Assembly (NCBI GenBank): GCA_011390565.1
Contig: JAABSC010000001.1
Coordinates: forward strand, 248,001-312,000
Direction of reading: 5' to 3'
Length of the DNA: 64,000 nt
Source: Thioalkalivibrio paradoxus
GTDB taxonomy: Bacteria > Pseudomonadota > Gammaproteobacteria > Ectothiorhodospirales > Ectothiorhodospiraceae
Part shown: positions 1 to 8,058 of the stretch, piece after piece
How the letters are laid out: every line of letters starts with the position of its first letter
Position numbering within the stretch: position 1 is the stretch's first letter
The notes under the pieces: generated by a model
Databases searched by the model: none
What the model was told of the DNA's origin: nothing
What the model saw: only the letters and a program-made list of their open reading frames with translations
Translations under genes and position numbers: made by a program

Positions 1-1
1 C

Positions 2-136
2 GAAGTTAATGACAACCCCAACCTAGATGCAGGTGTCGAGGACAAGATCCTGGGCGAGGTGCTTTACCGGACTTTGATGGAGGACTTCATCCGCCGGCTG
101 GATATCGCGCGGCGCAGCCAGGCGGCCTCGACATGA
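2..136 (+). CDS. RimK-like ATP-grasp protein, C-terminal fragment
   Basis: Only the last 44 codons lie in the window, read from base 2 to a TGA at 134-136. The fragment begins EVNDNPNLDAGVEDKILG, which matches the end of the ATP-grasp fold of RimK-family ligases: the N-x-N-P-N-x-D-x-G element supplies metal-binding residues in this family. After it comes an amphipathic helix (YRTLMEDFIRRLD) and a short basic tail. The family ligates glutamate or other amino acids to protein or small-molecule carboxylates; the substrate cannot be told from this end. It converges on the mechanosensitive channel gene with 40 bases between stops. Confidence 0.7.
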   Translation, partial: EVNDNPNLDAGVEDKILGEVLYRTLMEDFIRRLDIARRSQAAST

Positions 137-176
137 CGAACGGAACGGAGATCGGATTTCGAGCGCAACGCCCGCT

Positions 177-3100
177 TCAGGTCCCCGGTGCGGAGCCGGG
201 CGACGAGCCGTCGCGCTGGACTCCAGCCTCCGCCCGGGTGATCGGCACCATGTCACGAACGTGCAGGTCCATCTGCGGGTAGGCGATCTCGATTCCCTTT
301 TTCCGGAACTCGCGGATGATCGCGCGGTGCAGGTCACTGACGGTGACCAGGCGCTCTTTCATCTGGCTGACGTAGATGCGCAGTTCGAAGTTCAGGGTGC
401 TGTCACCGAAACTCAGAAACAGGACGGACGGTGCCGGATCGGTCATTACCGTCGGATGGGCTCCGGCGACCTCGCCCAGCGTGGCGATGACCGCATCGAC
501 ATCGGCATCGTAGCTGACGCCCAGCGGGATCACGATCCGGGTCATGGTGTCGGAGAGCGTCCAGTTGATCAGCCGCTCGGTGATGAACGTCTTGTTCGGT
601 ACCACGATCTCCCGGTTGTCCCAGTCCATGATGGTGGTCGCGCGCGTGCGGATCTTGGTGACCGTCCCGCTGTATTCGCCGATGGTGATGGTGTCGCCCA
701 CCCGCACGGGCCGCTCGAACAGCATGATGATGCCCGATACGAAGTTTGCGACGACCTCCTGCAGTCCGAATCCGAGACCCAGTGTCAGCGCCGCCACCAT
801 CCACTGCAGTTCGCTCCAGCGCAGACCGAGCAGGGAAAACACGCTGATGACGGCCACGACGGCCAACAGGTATCGCAGCAGGGTGGTGATCGTGTACCGG
901 CCGGCGGCATCCATGCGGGTGCTGCGCGACAGCAGGATCTCGACGAGCCCCGGCAGGTTGCGGGCGGCGAGGGTGAACAACACTCCCAGGAAGATCGCCA
1001 GCATGAAGTCCTGCAGGCTCACCCGGCTGAGGATCTCCGTTTCGCCCACCACGATCGTTCTGGACCAGAGGGTCACGCGCTCCAGCCAGGTCAGCGCGGG
1101 AAGGATATCCGCCCAGACCCAGAACAGCGCCAGCACCACCGCGGCTCCCGTAGTCACCCGCAGCAGGGTGCGGGTCTGCAGATTGATGTTCTCCAGACTC
1201 AGATGCGGCTCGGGCACATCGATGACCGCGCCCTCGCCGACCTGGGCAGCGGCTTCCAGCACGGCCGCCTTGGCGCGCTGCTCACGCATCCGCTGCAGCT
1301 GCAATCGGGCTTCGCTCAGCACCAGGGCTCGGGCCGCCAGGCTGTAACCGAGCCACACGGCCGCAAGCACCACCCCGGTGTTGATGGCGCGTTGCAGCAT
1401 CTCGCCTACCGTGAGCAGGTAACCCGCCAGTGTCAGCAGCGCCAGCCCCAATGCAAAGGCGGTCAGTGCAAGGCGGGCCATGCGCCGCTTGCGATCCGCG
1501 TTCGGGGCGGCGGAGGGATCCGGGAATGGCGCCAGCATGCGCCAGGTGAACCACCCGGAGAGCAGTGCGGCGGCCAGCAGCGCCATGCGTCCGAATACGT
1601 CCCTGACGTCATCGCTGGGATGTCCGAAGGACAGGGTAATGACCATGAGCACCAGCAGTTGGCTCGGGAGAAACCAGGCGAGATGACGTCGCAGACGCCG
1701 CAGGATGACCGGGTTCCAGGCGAAATGAACCGTGCCGATCCCGTTGCGGCTGCTGATCAGCAGCAACAGGTGTCCGGCCAACCACCAGACCGACAGGCTG
1801 AAGAACACGGCCGAGAGGATCTCGACACCGGGCCCGATCTCCGGGAGTTGCTGCAGGCGATAGGCGCTGGCACCGAGCAGCACTGGAACGGGGAGCGCGC
1901 GGAGCAGGCTCCAGCCGATCGCCTGCACGGTCAGCCCGATGCGGTCGCTGAACCGATGCCGGGTCTTTTCCGCCAGTCGGTCCAGATGCTCTGGTGTGCG
2001 CCGCCCCACGACGAAAAGGCCCCCGGCGATGAGGAGCGTGAACAGCAGGCTGCCGGGAGTGCCCGCGGTGATCGCGGTCAAGGCACTCCGGATTTCCTGC
2101 CAGGAACCGGGTTCCAGGAAGCTCGCCACCGCAACGGGAATCCGCTTGGACCACTCCCGGCCCAGGGCGGAGTGACTGGGCCACCAGAGCAGGGATTCCC
2201 GCAGGATCTGTGACAGCTCGTCGACCTGTTGCACGACGACCCGCAACCGGGACTCATTCTGGCGGAGCTCCTCGGTGAGCTGGCTGTCGGCCTGCAATTG
2301 CATCTCGATGACCATGGCCTGCAGCCGGCGCAACTCGGCCCCGGCCGGGTCGTCTTCCACGATCGCCGGAGCGAGATTCAGCAAGCGGAGTTCGTCGCGC
2401 AGGCTGATGTCGCGCAGCCGGGATTGAGACAATTCGCGTTCCAGTTTGCGCAACGCGAAATCAAGGTCCCCGAGACGCTGCAGACGTCGTTCCTCCTCGA
2501 GAAAGAGTCCTCCCAGGGTTTCGGTCAACCCGCCGACGTCCAGACGTTCCCGAACGCTTTCCAGCGTCTGGCTCACGTCCTCCAGGATGTAGGCGTAGCG
2601 GTCTCGGACCTCCCGCAGTTCGCGCGCACGGGCTTGGGTCTGGGCAATCTGATCGATACGCTGCAACAGCGTATCGATCTCGGCTTGAAAATAGTCGGCG
2701 GCCTGCGGATCGCGTTCCCGCAGTCGCCGGACCTCGTCGCGCAGGTCGCGCAACTCCGCGCCCGAAAGTTCCGAAAGTGCGGTCACGAGTTGCCGCTGCC
2801 GTTCCGCCAGCCAATCGGTTTCGACTGCGAGGACAGCCAGTTCCGTTTGCAGCAACTCGATGCGCAGGGGCACGGTTTCGAGGTCCAGCCGGGCCGAGAG
2901 CAGCCGCGCTTCGACGCGCCGGTCCTGAGCGTGCAGGTGGGCCTCCAGGGGCTCCGCGAGCGTGGCGTCCGTCAGCGGTTCCAGCGGGATGTCCTCTTCC
3001 GTCCCGGTCCCGTTGGGCTGCTGAAGTGGTGCGAACGCTTCCTGCATGCCCCTTTGCTGCTCTTCGAGCCGCGTCAGGGTCTGGGTCTTCTGCTCCTGCT

Positions 3101-3632
3101 GCAGCGCGATTTCCTTGCGCTGACGGTCCGCGGCAGCAATCTGCTCCTCGATATCGGTGATGCTCGTCCCCGATGGGACGGCCGGGCGCGAAGCCGCTTC
3201 GATCATCCCGACCAGTCTTCGCTCCATCTGGCCCAGCCGTTCGGGTGCAGCCAGCGCGAGGCCAACACGTTCCAGAGCGCCGCGAAGACGTTCCGTGCCC
3301 GCCTGCTCATGCTCGAGCGCACTCAGCCAGAGGGCCTGTTCCGGGGAGTTGTCCGCAGCCGCTTCGGCGCGCTCGGCCAGACGCTCAGCCGGGCTCGCCG
3401 CGAGCCAGGCCTCGGCGGTCGAACGGTCGATTGCCGTGACCCGCGGCGTGAGCCGGGTCTGGGTGCTGCGGACGGTTTGCCTCAGATCGCGCAGTTGGTC
3501 CGTGGTGACGGCTGTGGCCGCCGTGCCGTTCGGCTGCGCCGTTTCCTGGGATGACGCCGGCAGCGCAAACAGGATCAGGGTGGGCAGGAGCAGCCACGCG
3601 AAAAGGCGGTTCGGCGTGACGCTCGCGTTCAT
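177..3632 (-). CDS. mscK: Large MscS-family mechanosensitive channel (MscK/KefA type)
   Basis: The 1151-residue product has a signal peptide (about 1-29, ending LPASSQ) and a long periplasmic coiled-coil region to about residue 500, rich in Arg, Glu and Leu. Several membrane segments follow between about 530 and 960, then a C-terminal MscS core. The pore helix region reads LGFGLQEVVANFVSG near residue 950, followed by the beta domain with RVGDTITIGEYSGTV and an IVVPN element. Length and architecture match E. coli MscK/MscM (about 1100 residues) rather than small MscS. It should open under membrane tension to release solutes during hypo-osmotic shock. It starts 2 bases after the DUF192 stop, so it is probably the third gene of an HMA-DUF192-channel operon. 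MscK and MscM cannot be separated by sequence alone. Confidence 0.88.
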   Translation of the reverse strand: MNASVTPNRLFAWLLLPTLILFALPASSQETAQPNGTAATAVTTDQLRDLRQTVRSTQTRLTPRVTAIDRSTAEAWLAASPAERLAERAEAAADNSPEQALWLSALEHEQAGTERLRGALERVGLALAAPERLGQMERRLVGMIEAASRPAVPSGTSITDIEEQIAAADRQRKEIALQQEQKTQTLTRLEEQQRGMQEAFAPLQQPNGTGTEEDIPLEPLTDATLAEPLEAHLHAQDRRVEARLLSARLDLETVPLRIELLQTELAVLAVETDWLAERQRQLVTALSELSGAELRDLRDEVRRLRERDPQAADYFQAEIDTLLQRIDQIAQTQARARELREVRDRYAYILEDVSQTLESVRERLDVGGLTETLGGLFLEEERRLQRLGDLDFALRKLERELSQSRLRDISLRDELRLLNLAPAIVEDDPAGAELRRLQAMVIEMQLQADSQLTEELRQNESRLRVVVQQVDELSQILRESLLWWPSHSALGREWSKRIPVAVASFLEPGSWQEIRSALTAITAGTPGSLLFTLLIAGGLFVVGRRTPEHLDRLAEKTRHRFSDRIGLTVQAIGWSLLRALPVPVLLGASAYRLQQLPEIGPGVEILSAVFFSLSVWWLAGHLLLLISSRNGIGTVHFAWNPVILRRLRRHLAWFLPSQLLVLMVITLSFGHPSDDVRDVFGRMALLAAALLSGWFTWRMLAPFPDPSAAPNADRKRRMARLALTAFALGLALLTLAGYLLTVGEMLQRAINTGVVLAAVWLGYSLAARALVLSEARLQLQRMREQRAKAAVLEAAAQVGEGAVIDVPEPHLSLENINLQTRTLLRVTTGAAVVLALFWVWADILPALTWLERVTLWSRTIVVGETEILSRVSLQDFMLAIFLGVLFTLAARNLPGLVEILLSRSTRMDAAGRYTITTLLRYLLAVVAVISVFSLLGLRWSELQWMVAALTLGLGFGLQEVVANFVSGIIMLFERPVRVGDTITIGEYSGTVTKIRTRATTIMDWDNREIVVPNKTFITERLINWTLSDTMTRIVIPLGVSYDADVDAVIATLGEVAGAHPTVMTDPAPSVLFLSFGDSTLNFELRIYVSQMKERLVTVSDLHRAIIREFRKKGIEIAYPQMDLHVRDMVPITRAEAGVQRDGSSPGSAPGT

Positions 3633-3634
3633 CT

Positions 3635-4108
3635 TCAGCGTACGGCGGGGAAAGCGCGCAACAGACGATCCAGGTCCGGAAGGGAATCACCGGCGCCGAT
3701 GCCGTTGCGTTCGAACCACCCGCGCTGGACCTCGAGGGCAAAAAGTGCGGGTGCAGAAGAAGCATGCCTCTGTGTCGAGAACGGCTCCATGTCGGCAATG
3801 TTCAGAATTCGGAATTCACCATCGATGAACGCCACCGAGAGGGGTATCGCGGTGTTCTTCATCCACATCGCGATCCACTGTTCGCGGGGCCAGATGAACA
3901 GCATCCCGTGGTCCTCTGGCAGACTTTCCCGGAACATCAGCCCCTGACTGCGGGCGGCAGGGGTGGCCGCCACCTCGACGGTCAGGGTTTTTTCCGCCAG
4001 TTTCAGTTCGTGGGTCGGCAGGCCGCCCCAGGCGTTCTGGGTCAGAAGGAACAGGCCCAGCCACAGAACTCCGCGCCACATCGCCCGGCGGGCCCCGGAA
4101 CGCCTCAT
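3635..4108 (-). CDS. DUF192 family exported protein
   Basis: This 157-residue protein has a basic N terminus and hydrophobic signal (WRGVLWLGLFLLTQNAWG), so it is probably exported to the periplasm. The rest is a single DUF192 domain with the typical elements ARSQGLMFRESLPEDHGMLF and WMKNTAIPLSVAFID. The biochemical role of DUF192 is not established. Its ATG overlaps the stop of the upstream HMA gene (ATGA at 4105-4108), and the channel gene begins 2 bases after its own stop, so the three genes are probably translationally coupled. Confidence 0.85.
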   Translation of the reverse strand: MRRSGARRAMWRGVLWLGLFLLTQNAWGGLPTHELKLAEKTLTVEVAATPAARSQGLMFRESLPEDHGMLFIWPREQWIAMWMKNTAIPLSVAFIDGEFRILNIADMEPFSTQRHASSAPALFALEVQRGWFERNGIGAGDSLPDLDRLLRAFPAVR

Positions 4109-4380
4109 TCCGGCTTGTTCATGCGGCCGACCGCGCAGCTCACGAACGACTTGGCCTTGGCGCCCGCGGACTTGAGGCCCTGAACCGAGCCGGTTTCAGG
4201 GTATCCCATCGCCGCCAGTTTTCCGGCGACGTCGTTCCGCAGGGCATCGTCGGCCTCCACGTCCACTGCGCCTGCTTCGATGTCCACCTCGACTTCGCGG
4301 ACGCCGTCCAGCACCAGAAGACCTTTTCGGATGCTGCTCGCGCAGCCGCCACACTTGATGTTCTCGACTTCGATGCGCAT
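4105..4380 (-). CDS. Heavy-metal-associated (HMA) domain protein
   Basis: The 91-residue protein is an HMA fold with the metal-binding CGGC motif at residues 10-13 ([16 protein letters not shown]). Such proteins carry Cu(I) or other soft metals as chaperones. I placed the start at the ATG at 4378-4380 because a strong Shine-Dalgarno (GGAGGA) lies 6-7 bases upstream; the frame stays open to 4449 but that part looks non-coding. About 25 residues follow the usual HMA fold, with another Cys near the C terminus (SFVSCAVG). No copper ATPase is adjacent. The 80-base gap to the divergent ilvD must hold both promoters. Confidence 0.85.
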   Translation of the reverse strand: MRIEVENIKCGGCASSIRKGLLVLDGVREVEVDIEAGAVDVEADDALRNDVAGKLAAMGYPETGSVQGLKSAGAKAKSFVSCAVGRMNKPE

Positions 4381-4460
4381 GGGATCCTCCGGGGTTTCGC
4401 CAGGTTCTGGAAAGTAAAGGTATGATTCCACATTGCCACAAATGTTCAAGAGACACCGCT

Positions 4461-6368
4461 ATGCCCCAGTATCGCTCCCGTACCACCACCCACGGCCGCA
4501 ACATGGCCGGCGCGCGCGCCCTCTGGCGCGCCACCGGCATGCAGGACGGGGATTTCGGCAAACCGATCATCGCGATTGCGAATTCCTTCACCCAATTCGT
4601 TCCAGGGCATGTGCACCTGAAGGATCTCGGTCAGCTCGTTGCGCGCGAGGTCGAGAGAGCCGGTGGAGTCGCCAAGGAATTCAACACCATCGCGGTCGAT
4701 GACGGCATTGCGATGGGCCACGACGGCATGCTCTACAGCCTGCCGTCGCGGGAGGTGATCTCCGATGCGGTGGAGTACATGGTCAACGCGCACTGTGCCG
4801 ACGCCCTGGTGTGCATTTCCAACTGCGACAAGATCACCCCCGGCATGTTGAACGCGGCGCTGCGCCTCAACGTCCCCACCGTGTTCGTTTCCGGTGGGCC
4901 GATGGAGGCCGGAAAGGTCCGGTTGCGCGGTGAAGTGGTGCACCTGGATCTGGTCGATGCGATGGTCCAGGCGGCCGACCCCGACGCTTCCGACGAGGAA
5001 GTCGCCGCGGTGGAACGCTCGGCCTGTCCCACCTGTGGCTCATGTTCCGGCATGTTTACCGCCAATTCGATGAATTGCCTGACCGAGGCACTGGGCCTGT
5101 CCCTGCCGGGCAACGGGTCCCTGCTGGCGACCCACTCGGGGCGCCGGGATCTCTTCCTCGAGGCGGGGCGCGTCGTGGTCTCGCTGGCCAAGCGCTACTA
5201 CGAACACGACGACGCCTCCGTGCTGCCTCGGGCCATCGCCGGCTTCGAGGCGTTCGAGAATGCGATGGCCCTGGACATTGCCATGGGGGGATCGACCAAC
5301 ACCGTGCTGCATCTACTGGCCGCGGCCCAGGAGGCCGGGGTCGACTTCACCATGGCCGATATCGACCGGCTGTCGCGCAGGGTGCCGAACATCTGCAAGG
5401 TCGCGCCGGCGACGCAGAAATACCACATGGAGGACGTCCATCGCGCCGGGGGCGTTCTGGGCATTCTCGGTGAGCTGGATCGCGGCGGCCTGATCCATCG
5501 TGATCTGCCGACGGTACACAGCGCGAGTCTCGGCGCGGCGCTGGATCAGTGGGACGTGATGCGCAGTGAGGCCGAACAGGCGCGGACCCGGTATCTCGCG
5601 GCCCCCGGCGGGATTCCCACCCAGGTCGCGTTTTCCCAGAGTGCGATGTGGGACGATCTCGACCTGGACCGCGCGGGCGGCTGCATTCGCGACGTCGAGC
5701 ACGCCTATTCGCGCGACGGCGGGTTGGCCGTGCTCTACGGGAACATCGCCCCCGAGGGCTGCATCGTGAAGACCGCCGGTATCGACGAGAGCATGTTCGA
5801 AGCCGAGCAGCTGCGCTACACGACCAGCGTACCGACCTCGGTCATCCGCGTGTTTTCGGGTCCGGCGCGGATCTTTGAAAGCCAGGATGCCGCTGTCGAG
5901 GCGATCCTCGGGGACCGCATCGTCAAGGGTGACGTGGTCGTGATCCGTTACGAGGGACCGAAAGGCGGTCCCGGGATGCAGGAAATGCTGTATCCGACCA
6001 GTTACCTGAAGTCCAAGGGGCTGGGCAAGCACTGTGCGCTGATCACCGACGGACGTTTCTCCGGCGGCACCTCCGGGCTCTCGATTGGCCACATATCGCC
6101 GGAAGCCGCCGAGGGCGGGGCGATCGGCCTCGTGGAGGAGGGCGACATCATCCGCATCGATATTCCGAATCGCCGGATCGAGGTCGAGGTCTCCGACGAG
6201 AAACTGGCGGAGCGTCGCCAACAGATGGAGTCACGTGGTGACCGGGCCTGGCATCCCGCGAACCGGGAGCGCCACGTGAGTCAGGCCTTGCAGGCCTATG
6301 CGCTGATGACGACCTCCGCGGCTCGGGGTGCGGTGCGGGATATCTCGCAGATTCGCCGTTCCTCGTAA
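4461..6368 (+). CDS. ilvD: Dihydroxy-acid dehydratase
   Basis: IlvD dehydrates 2,3-dihydroxy-3-methyl acids to 2-oxo acids, the third common step of isoleucine/valine synthesis in the cytoplasm. The 635-residue product matches enterobacterial IlvD from its first residues ([20 protein letters not shown]) to the end (GAVRD). The Fe-S ligand cysteines are in [13 protein letters not shown] and in [14 protein letters not shown] chose the ATG at 4461, not the upstream in-frame ATG at 4422, because homology begins there and AAGAGA precedes it. No leader peptide or attenuator is visible upstream. The partner transaminase gene ilvE lies at 45.9 kb. Confidence 0.97.
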   Translation: MPQYRSRTTTHGRNMAGARALWRATGMQDGDFGKPIIAIANSFTQFVPGHVHLKDLGQLVAREVERAGGVAKEFNTIAVDDGIAMGHDGMLYSLPSREVISDAVEYMVNAHCADALVCISNCDKITPGMLNAALRLNVPTVFVSGGPMEAGKVRLRGEVVHLDLVDAMVQAADPDASDEEVAAVERSACPTCGSCSGMFTANSMNCLTEALGLSLPGNGSLLATHSGRRDLFLEAGRVVVSLAKRYYEHDDASVLPRAIAGFEAFENAMALDIAMGGSTNTVLHLLAAAQEAGVDFTMADIDRLSRRVPNICKVAPATQKYHMEDVHRAGGVLGILGELDRGGLIHRDLPTVHSASLGAALDQWDVMRSEAEQARTRYLAAPGGIPTQVAFSQSAMWDDLDLDRAGGCIRDVEHAYSRDGGLAVLYGNIAPEGCIVKTAGIDESMFEAEQLRYTTSVPTSVIRVFSGPARIFESQDAAVEAILGDRIVKGDVVVIRYEGPKGGPGMQEMLYPTSYLKSKGLGKHCALITDGRFSGGTSGLSIGHISPEAAEGGAIGLVEEGDIIRIDIPNRRIEVEVSDEKLAERRQQMESRGDRAWHPANRERHVSQALQAYALMTTSAARGAVRDISQIRRSS

Positions 6369-6386
6369 CCCTGCGACCGCCGAGGG

Positions 6387-6498
6387 GCGAAGGCAGCCGG
6401 TCCGCTCCTCAACGGGTGTCGGCAGCAGGGATGCTGCCGTCAAGCCTACACGGATGTATTCACGGCGTCCCGTTGAGGAGCGGACCGGCTGCCTTCGC
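6387..6498. repeat. 112-bp palindromic element (30-bp perfect inverted repeat)
   Basis: Bases 6387-6416 are the exact reverse complement of 6469-6498, giving a 30-bp perfect stem around a 52-base centre. The centre holds its own 8-bp hairpin (6420-6427 with 6432-6439, loop GGGA). It fills the gap between the convergent ends of ilvD and the FKBP gene. No T-run follows either arm, so it is not a classical terminator, although it could stop or stabilise both transcripts. From memory, the central segment resembles dispersed intergenic hairpin repeats of gammaproteobacteria; that is unverified. Confidence 0.85.
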
Positions 6499-6532
6499 AC
6501 GCACTGCGGCGACCTGTCGCCGGTGGAATGGC

Positions 6533-7288
6533 TCAGCCGGGGGGTGCGGACTGCGACGCGATATCCGTTTGCACGACCTGACCCTCGGCGATCCAGCGGG
6601 TGATGCCGTCGGTGACGTTGTAGACCTTTTCGTATTCCAGTTGCTCGGCCAGCGCGCGCGCCAGGACGGCCGTTCGGCTGCCGGTGCGGCAGATCAGCAC
6701 CACCGGCTCGTCCTTCGCCACCAGTTGCTGGAATTCATGGACGAAGCCGGGTTCCACGCGTCCGAAGCCGTCGAAGGCCGTGAGCAGGTGGCTGCCTTCC
6801 ACGACGCCGGTCTGGCGCCATTCCTCGGGACGACGGATGTCGACCACCTTGATGCCCCTGGCCATCATCTCACGCAGACCGTGGTTGTCGAGTTCGGAAT
6901 AGGGTGGGCTGCGAACCGCCAGCAACTCGACTTCAAAACGCAGGGTGGCGTTCGGCGGGATCACGCCGCCGGCGCCGCGGGCGCCATAGCCGAGAGCGGG
7001 CGGAATGATCAATTCCCGGACCTCGCCGACCCGCATCCCCTCGAGACCCTGTTCCCAGCCGGGAATGACCTGGCCTGCGCCGAGTTGCAGAGAAAAAGGT
7101 TCATTCCGATCACGGCTGGAGTCGAACTGGGTGCCATCCTCGAGCCAGCCGGTGTAATGCACCGTGACTTCGGAATTCGGCACGGCTTCCGGGCCGGTGC
7201 CCGGTTCCAGCACGTTGATCTTCAGTTCATCGGCATTGGCAGTTGTCATCAGCACGCTCAGTATCAGAAACGGGATCAGGCGAAACAC
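6533..7288 (-). CDS. Periplasmic FKBP-type peptidyl-prolyl isomerase fused to rhodanese domain
   Basis: A signal peptide (residues 1-19, ending TTANA) is followed by an FKBP domain (about 22-127). It carries typical FKBP elements [30 protein letters not shown] and PALGYGARG. Residues 132-245 form a rhodanese domain whose active loop is CRTGSR with Cys200. The first half should catalyse prolyl isomerisation of exported proteins. The second half could bind persulfide sulfur or act as a thiol switch. The two domains are in one uninterrupted frame. I know FKBP and rhodanese mainly as separate proteins, so the fusion is notable. It converges on ilvD across the palindromic repeat. Confidence 0.9.
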   Translation of the reverse strand: MFRLIPFLILSVLMTTANADELKINVLEPGTGPEAVPNSEVTVHYTGWLEDGTQFDSSRDRNEPFSLQLGAGQVIPGWEQGLEGMRVGEVRELIIPPALGYGARGAGGVIPPNATLRFEVELLAVRSPPYSELDNHGLREMMARGIKVVDIRRPEEWRQTGVVEGSHLLTAFDGFGRVEPGFVHEFQQLVAKDEPVVLICRTGSRTAVLARALAEQLEYEKVYNVTDGITRWIAEGQVVQTDIASQSAPPG

Positions 7289-7384
7289 GTGGGGTCCGGC
7301 CTCCGCGGTGGATTCAGTGCGCGAAGTCTCGCATGCACGGATTCGCAGGCCAATATTCCGCGACGGTTGTCGGGCGCTGACGGC

Positions 7385-7981
7385 TCAACGGTCGCCCTTG
7401 CGCGCCGAAACGCCTGCAGTCAGCGTGTACCGCATCGCGTCCTCCAGCGACAATTCCAGCGGATCAACGCGGTCTCGCGGGAGCATCAGCGTATACCCCC
7501 CGATCTGGTAGCTCATCGGAAGGTAGACCGCGATCGTGCCTTCACCGCCGAGGTTTCCAGGCAGGCCCTCGAAATCCTTGCGCGTGACGAAACCCACCAG
7601 TCGAAAATCGGTGCCCGGAAGCGTGACCACAACCGCTTCGCCGAACTTCTTGTCGAGATCGCTCGAAAAGATGCCCATCACGTCGCGCACGATGCCATGC
7701 ACGGTTTTCACGACCGGGATGCGCTGCATCCAGCCTTCAAGCCAGGAGAAAAGAACCTGCACCAGGTAGGCGCGCAGGAGCACTCCGACCAGGAATACCA
7801 GCCCGATGCCTGTCAGCAGACCGAGGCCGGGAAAATAAAGTGCCGCTGGCAATATCTGCTGCAGCCATCCACCGAGCATCGTTTCGGCAGTCGTGCCCAG
7901 CCACCAGAGTAAGGCGAGTGTGATCGCGAACGGCAGTATGGCCGCCAGGCCGGTCAGAAAAGTACGGGTCAGGCCTTTCAC
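7385..7981 (-). CDS. DUF502 family inner-membrane protein
   Basis: The product has two hydrophobic N-terminal segments (FLTGLAAILPFAITLALLW and, after a short loop, LLTGIGLVFLVGVLL) and a soluble C-terminal part containing PVVKTVHGIVRDV, typical of DUF502. Its function is unknown. I chose the GTG start at 7979-7981 (198 residues) because AAGGAG sits 6-7 bases upstream and homologues begin K-x-L-x-x-x-FLTG. An ATG 33 bases further out (8012-8014) has no ribosome site. It lies 77 bases downstream of rep on the same strand, with no clear promoter between them. Confidence 0.85.
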   Translation of the reverse strand: MKGLTRTFLTGLAAILPFAITLALLWWLGTTAETMLGGWLQQILPAALYFPGLGLLTGIGLVFLVGVLLRAYLVQVLFSWLEGWMQRIPVVKTVHGIVRDVMGIFSSDLDKKFGEAVVVTLPGTDFRLVGFVTRKDFEGLPGNLGGEGTIAVYLPMSYQIGGYTLMLPRDRVDPLELSLEDAMRYTLTAGVSARKGDR

Positions 7982-8058
7982 GCTGGACTCCTTGGGCAGG
8001 GCTTCGATGACCACGGACGGAATACGCCCACTCTACCGGATTGGCGGCGGTCGTTCGT

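Noticed and set aside
261..2213. A 650-codon plus-strand frame opposite the mechanosensitive channel gene
   Set aside because: Antisense shadow; low-complexity charged translation and no ribosome site.
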